Made by a program: the position numbers and the translations under genes. A stretch of DNA of 64,000 nucleotides from Planctomycetaceae bacterium (GTDB taxonomy: Bacteria; Planctomycetota; Planctomycetia; Pirellulales; Thermoguttaceae): contig SFIW01000003.1 of NCBI GenBank assembly GCA_004556055.1, positions 27,848 through 91,847 of the forward strand, written 5' to 3'. Below the pieces are notes generated by a model. The model saw nothing but the letters and a program-made list of their open reading frames with translations, did no database searches and had not been told where the DNA came from. Within the stretch, counting starts at the first letter, position 1, and every line of letters begins with the position of its first letter. Shown here piece after piece: positions 60,672 through 64,000 of this stretch.

Positions 60672-61894
60672 GTTATGATCGCTCCGCGCTTCCCTCCGAA
60701 GAAGAAGCGCGCTTAAAGCCTGGTCCGTTGACCGTTTATCGCCGTCGCGCGATGGGCTCCGATTTCGAAGTCGCCGTGAACGAAAGCGGGGACGCCGACC
60801 GCGAGTCTTTCGCCGCGGACGCCGCCTTAGCCGCTCTTGACGAAGTCGACCGCGTCGAGGAGATTCTCTCCGTCTTTCGCCCTCATTCGACAATTAGTCG
60901 CCTCAATCTTCTCGCTCCCGAGATGGACGTTCGCGTCGACGAGGAGCTATGGGGATGGCTCGAAACGTCGCTTCGTCTTAGCGTCGAGACGGAAGGGGCG
61001 TTCGACGTCGCTTGCGCTCCGCTATGGCGCGCGTGGGGTTTTGCGAAACGCGACGGGGAGTTCCCCTCGAAGGAGAAGCTCGCCGCCGCGCTTCGTCTCT
61101 CCGGGGCGCGACATTTGCGTCTCGATCCCGCCGCGCGGAGCGTCGCCTTTGACGAATCGGGCGTCGAATTGAATTTCGGCGCGATCGGCAAGGGGATCGC
61201 TCTCGATTGCGCGGCGACGACCCTCGAAAACGAAGGACTCGGTTCCTTCCTTCTTCAAGGGGGTAAGAGCGGCGTGATCGCCCGAGGCGGACGAAAGAAC
61301 GACTTTTCTTTCGCGACCTCGGCTTTGATTCGCGGCGCGTCGACCCATGCGCCGACGCATGAGGAGGACGACGAGATCGACGAAGAGAGCGGACTGCGCC
61401 GCCGTCGACGCGGTTCGACGCAAAAAGACGCGCAAATCGCCCTCGACGCGCTCCTCCCCGATTTTGGCGACGACGCGTTTTTCGAGCCTCCCTCTAACGA
61501 GCCCGTCGGATGGACGATTGGCGTTTCGCATCCGCTCCACCCTGATCGACGTCTCGCGGAACTTTGGCTACGCGATAAAGCGTTGGCGACGTCGGGATCA
61601 ACCTGGCAGTTCTTCCGCAGCGGAGGCAAAAGATATTCGCATATCATCGATCCTCGAACTGGGTACCCTAGCTTCGGGGTTTTGTCGGCGACGGTCTTGG
61701 CGCCGACGGCGACGGAAGCGGACGCGCTTTCGACGGCTTTTTTCGTTGCAGGAGCGACTTTTACGGAGAGTTACTGCGCGAAGAGAAAGGACGTAGCCGC
61801 GTTCCTTGTTTTAGAGAAAGGGGAGAGCGGGGGATACGAACTCGCGTCCTTTAATTTCGAGCCAGGGACGCTGCGCCTTGTCGACGGGCGTTGA
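60668..61894 (+). CDS. apbE: FAD:protein FMN transferase ApbE
   Basis: ApbE family, which attaches FMN covalently to Thr of target flavoproteins (such as RnfG/NqrC) using FAD. The 408-residue protein has MGSDFEVAV (the conserved start region), LNFGAIGKGIALDCAATTL, LLQGGKSG, DKALATSGSTWQFF and SHIIDPRTGYPS with the Mg-binding region. Between about 215 and 270 there is an insert of acidic residues and an Arg run (LRRRRRGSTQ), absent from typical members. No signal peptide is visible, so the protein may be cytoplasmic, unlike most ApbE. The frame is open far upstream inside ispF, but the ATGA overlap at 60668 marks the coupled start. The target flavoprotein is not in the window. Confidence 0.9.
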   Translation: MSYDRSALPSEEEARLKPGPLTVYRRRAMGSDFEVAVNESGDADRESFAADAALAALDEVDRVEEILSVFRPHSTISRLNLLAPEMDVRVDEELWGWLETSLRLSVETEGAFDVACAPLWRAWGFAKRDGEFPSKEKLAAALRLSGARHLRLDPAARSVAFDESGVELNFGAIGKGIALDCAATTLENEGLGSFLLQGGKSGVIARGGRKNDFSFATSALIRGASTHAPTHEEDDEIDEESGLRRRRRGSTQKDAQIALDALLPDFGDDAFFEPPSNEPVGWTIGVSHPLHPDRRLAELWLRDKALATSGSTWQFFRSGGKRYSHIIDPRTGYPSFGVLSATVLAPTATEADALSTAFFVAGATFTESYCAKRKDVAAFLVLEKGESGGYELASFNFEPGTLRLVDGR

Positions 61895-61910
61895 CGCGTC
61901 CTTAAAAATG

Positions 61911-61952
61911 AAGAAGCCCGATTTCTATGGCGGAATCGGGCTTCTTTTGTTT
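61911..61952. terminator. Bidirectional intrinsic terminator
   Basis: The 13-bp stem AAGAAGCCCGATT (61911-61923) pairs with AATCGGGCTTCTT (61934-61946), followed by TTTGTTT on the plus strand and TTCATTTTT on the minus strand. It serves both apbE and the HU gene. Confidence 0.88.
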
Positions 61953-61967
61953 CGTAAAGCGTTAGGC

Positions 61968-62354
61968 TCAGGCGGAGACCTTCTGGGACTTCTTCGACGT
62001 TTTAGCGGGGGCGGTCTCCTTAGCCGCTTTCTTAGCGGTAGACTTCTTGGCTCCCGCCTTCTTTGATTTGGCGACGCGATGCGTGTCCAGCGCGCTCTTC
62101 ATGAGCTTGCTGGGCTTAAACACGACGGTGTCGTGCTCTGAAACATTAACTTCTTCGCCGGTACGAGGGTTGTGAGCTTTCCTCGCTGCGCGCGTTTGAA
62201 CCTTGAAGACGCCAAAGCCTCGAAGTTCAACGCGTCCGTGTTTGACAAGCAACTTGGAGATTGCGTCAAAGGTCGCTTGGACAGCCGCCTGTGAATCGAC
62301 TAGACTGAGCTGAGTAGCGGTGTAAACGTGTCTAGCAATTTCTTTTTTAGTCAC
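61968..62354 (-). CDS. HU family DNA-binding protein with Lys/Ala tail
   Basis: A 128-residue histone-like protein that bends and compacts DNA. Residues 1-92 form the HU/IHF fold: MTKKEIARHVYTATQLSLVD (dimer helices), VELRGFGVFKVQTRAARKAH with the beta-arm, NPRTGEEVNV with the DNA-intercalating Pro, and VVFKPSKLMKSAL at the end. The remaining 36 residues are a Lys/Ala/Thr/Ser-rich tail (KKAGAKKSTAKKAAKETA) similar to eukaryotic H1 tails, known from several planctomycete, actinobacterial and other HU proteins and expected to add nonspecific DNA binding. A long AT-rich region with a perfect 16-base palindrome lies upstream. Confidence 0.93.
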   Translation of the reverse strand: MTKKEIARHVYTATQLSLVDSQAAVQATFDAISKLLVKHGRVELRGFGVFKVQTRAARKAHNPRTGEEVNVSEHDTVVFKPSKLMKSALDTHRVAKSKKAGAKKSTAKKAAKETAPAKTSKKSQKVSA

Positions 62355-62817
62355 TGATCATTTCTCCCTACGTTCCCCGCGTTGGATTCAAGGCGAATCT
62401 TAGCCCTTCGTCTTAACCCATGCCCTGATATTAAATATTTGTTGTAATAATAATTATTATTTTTATAATTGTTTATTAAAGCGCCGCCAGGAACTTCGAC
62501 ATAAGTCTTAAATGAATAACGAATAAATCTGGCGAGAGAAAGCCTACAGATAACCTTAGGTTATGAATGGAGTAAAGGTATCCCCGCCTTCGCGCTATTC
62601 TAAAGCGTATATCTTTGACGTCAAGTATAAGACTACAACGACGAGGTTAGAAATGATATTTATTTCATATATATGTTAAAAAATATCTAAATTTATGAAG
62701 GATTTTGACCTACAAGACTGGACGGTTGTCCTTGACTCCGTTTGACGACGTATTTGGATTGGATCTCCTATAATCGAATTTTTGTAACATTTATTTTTTT
62801 CTAACCGATCGGCGCCG
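62355..62817. other. AT-rich intergenic region upstream of the HU gene
   Basis: Roughly 460 bases of low GC with no open frame. It contains the palindrome at 62446-62461, several T/A runs and the ATATATGTTAAAAAATATC stretch near 62670. The HU promoter probably lies between 62400 and 62480 on the minus strand, but no pair was picked with confidence. No tRNA or other RNA gene was recognised. Confidence 0.5.
62446..62461. repeat. Perfect 16-base AT palindrome
   Basis: AATAATAATTATTATT is its own reverse complement and sits about 92 bases upstream of the HU start codon. It could be a curved/operator site or an HU autoregulatory site. Confidence 0.6.
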
Positions 62818-62852
62818 ATAAAAAAACGCGCGTTCTACGTGGAACGCGCGTT
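62818..62852 (-). terminator. Intrinsic terminator of the alpha/beta hydrolase gene
   Basis: AACGCGCGTTC (62825-62835) pairs with GAACGCGCGTT (62842-62852), an 11-bp stem followed on the minus strand by a T-run (A-run at 62820-62826 on plus). Confidence 0.82.
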
Positions 62853-62883
62853 CGAGTTATGCTGCTTTAGTTTGCTTAACGTC

Positions 62884-63738
62884 TCAGAAACCGATTGTTT
62901 GCATCCATGCGTAGACGCGGTTGAGCCAGTCGCCGACGTGGTTGTCGGTGGGGTTGCCGCCGAATCCGTGGTTTACCTTGGCGTAGATGTGCATTTCCGC
63001 AGGAATATTCATCGTACGGAGCTTCTTGTAAACGAAGACGGAGCCCATGGGGGAGTAGACGTCGTCGTCGCCATGGATCAGGCACATAGGGGGCGTTTTT
63101 TCGTCGAAGGCAAAGTCGTCGACCATCTCGGAGTTGTTGCCTTTTCCGGCGTTAGGACCGTCGGCGCCGTCCTCAAGAACGTACGCGGGATAGACGGGAG
63201 CGGCGAAATTGACGTTGCAAGGGATCTTGTCGACGTCGTCGATCGGGTCGTAGGAGTTGGTGAGGCTTGTTGTTGAGGACATGAGCGTCAGGTGCCCGCC
63301 GGCGGAGAATCCCATAATGCCGATCTTGTCGGGATTAATGCCAATTTCTTTAGCGCGGGAACGGACGACGCGAATCGTTCGTTGAGCGTCCTGCCACGCG
63401 GCCATATGCTTCGGAAGACCTTCGCGGCGCGGAACGCGATACTTCAAGACGACGACGGTGATTCCCTTCGAATTGAAATACTGGGCGATCTTAACCCCTT
63501 CATGTTCATACGCGAGGCCTTGATACGCGCCGCCGGGGCAGACGATCATGCACGAGTCGCTCGTCTTCGTTTCAGGTTGCCAAATTTCATAGGTCGGCTT
63601 GACCGCGTCGGCCTTCTCGCCCGGCGCGACGCCCGGCCAAACGTTATAGACGGCGGGGTCGGCGGCCTGACCGATTCCGCAGGCCGCGACGACGACTGCG
63701 AACGCGAGGGTTAGCGCTGCGAAAAGATTGCGTTTCAT
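62884..63738 (-). CDS. Secreted alpha/beta hydrolase, acetyl-xylan-esterase-like
   Basis: A 284-residue exported esterase/peptidase-like hydrolase of the BD-FAE / dienelactone-hydrolase-like group. A signal segment (MKRNLFAALTLAFAVVVAA) ends with a possible lipobox VAAC (Cys20) or a cleavage near GQA/AD. Catalytic elements: oxyanion loop VCPGGAYQG, nucleophile Ser145 in GFSAGGH, Asp in CLIHGDDDVYSP (about 224-226) and His257 in VNHGFGG. Such enzymes deacetylate or deferuloylate plant polysaccharides in relatives; the substrate here is inferred only. The frame continues 18 residues upstream to 63792, but AGGAGAATTCCC directly before ATG 63738 and the signal peptide choose this start. Confidence 0.9.
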   Translation of the reverse strand: MKRNLFAALTLAFAVVVAACGIGQAADPAVYNVWPGVAPGEKADAVKPTYEIWQPETKTSDSCMIVCPGGAYQGLAYEHEGVKIAQYFNSKGITVVVLKYRVPRREGLPKHMAAWQDAQRTIRVVRSRAKEIGINPDKIGIMGFSAGGHLTLMSSTTSLTNSYDPIDDVDKIPCNVNFAAPVYPAYVLEDGADGPNAGKGNNSEMVDDFAFDEKTPPMCLIHGDDDVYSPMGSVFVYKKLRTMNIPAEMHIYAKVNHGFGGNPTDNHVGDWLNRVYAWMQTIGF

Positions 63739-63828
63739 GGGAATTCTCCTAAGGTTAAGTATAACGAACGACGTCGACGGACGTCTGTTCACGATTTACG
63801 ATCCTCTAGTATAACAAATCGTCGCGCG

Positions 63829-64000
63829 TTATTCTATAAGGGAACGCAATCTTTGCAAATTTATCACGTCCCATTCTTGGCCGTCTTCCGTCGTTCCTTT
63901 GGGCGTTTCGAGGTACATCGGGAGCTCTTTGAAGCGCGGATCGTTCACGATGAAACGGAACGCGTCTTCGCCAAGCGCTCCCATTCCGATATGCGCGTGG
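63829..64000 (-). CDS. nfo: Endonuclease IV, C-terminal part (cut by window edge)
   Basis: The minus-strand frame from the right edge to the TAA at 63829-63831 gives 56 residues. They begin HAHIGMGALGEDAFRFIVND and continue PRFKELPMYLETPKG, which is the conserved C-terminal segment of AP endonuclease IV (HIGEGxLGxxxF...NDPRF...P.ILETP), including the metal-binding His near the start and the metal-ligand Glu of LETP. The protein ends NLQRLRSLIE, as usual. Endonuclease IV cleaves DNA at abasic sites using three zinc ions. The N-terminal four fifths lie outside the window. Confidence 0.85.
   Translation of the reverse strand, partial: HAHIGMGALGEDAFRFIVNDPRFKELPMYLETPKGTTEDGQEWDVINLQRLRSLIE

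Overview
This window reads as a chromosomal segment of a Planctomycetota bacterium. The strongest marker is the prepilin-like DUF1559 protein (23643-24749), whose FTLVELLVVIAIIGILIGLL leader and closing SGGVNAAMVDGSVRF motif are typical of that phylum. A BBP7-like beta-barrel protein, a very long lipoprotein TolC, a eukaryote-type IleRS and many secreted proteins of unknown role agree with this. Placement below phylum (for example Pirellulales) would be a guess. No tRNA, rRNA, CRISPR, insertion sequence, integrase or prophage gene was seen.

Layout. 1-8200: a partial secreted protein, a secreted FAD oxidoreductase and a long TolC-family lipoprotein, the last two converging on a shared terminator. 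8200-11000: two unrecognised proteins around a strong promoter and a bidirectional terminator. 11000-18200: housekeeping genes aspS, a purine nucleoside phosphorylase with a changed base-recognition residue, ileS and purN. 18200-22900: a sodium:solute symporter, the tail-specific protease Prc, and a PTPS/QueD-fold protein that has lost its catalytic triad but kept its zinc ligands. 23000-24750: a small lipoprotein and the DUF1559 protein. 25100-30300: asd, a membrane VWA protein and an enolase-superfamily enzyme. 30600-33150: a repeat-containing outer-membrane protein.

33166-53646 is the accessory-looking and most interesting block. On the minus strand lies a 1403-residue protein with five copies of a winged-helix-like motif and a Thr-Glu microsatellite linker. 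Divergent from it are two envelope proteins that share a C-terminal domain, one of which also carries beta-helix-like repeats. Then comes a tight 12-kb operon that starts at an extended -10 promoter. It encodes a MotA/TolQ/ExbB-type channel, two different MotB/ExbD-like partners that each have Asp16 at the start of the membrane helix, a membrane-anchored linker protein, a zinc-ribbon GTPase with a full G1-G5 set, a GAP1-N2-like GTPase-associated protein, two membrane proteins with long helical regions, and two polytopic proteins, the last with tandem GYF_2 domains. The reading proposed here is an ion-driven stator coupled to a GTPase switch. Its function is unknown; envelope, motility and conflict roles are all open.

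53800-64000 returns to core functions: accA, comM (yifB), priA, a bile-acid:sodium-symporter-family transporter, ispF with an unusual coiled-coil extension overlapping apbE, an HU protein with a Lys/Ala tail, a secreted alpha/beta hydrolase, and at the right edge the C-terminus of endonuclease IV (nfo). Intrinsic terminators with long stems and T-runs separate most units and several are bidirectional between converging genes. Many genes have a Shine-Dalgarno sequence that picks a start downstream of the longest open frame; those corrected starts are used here.
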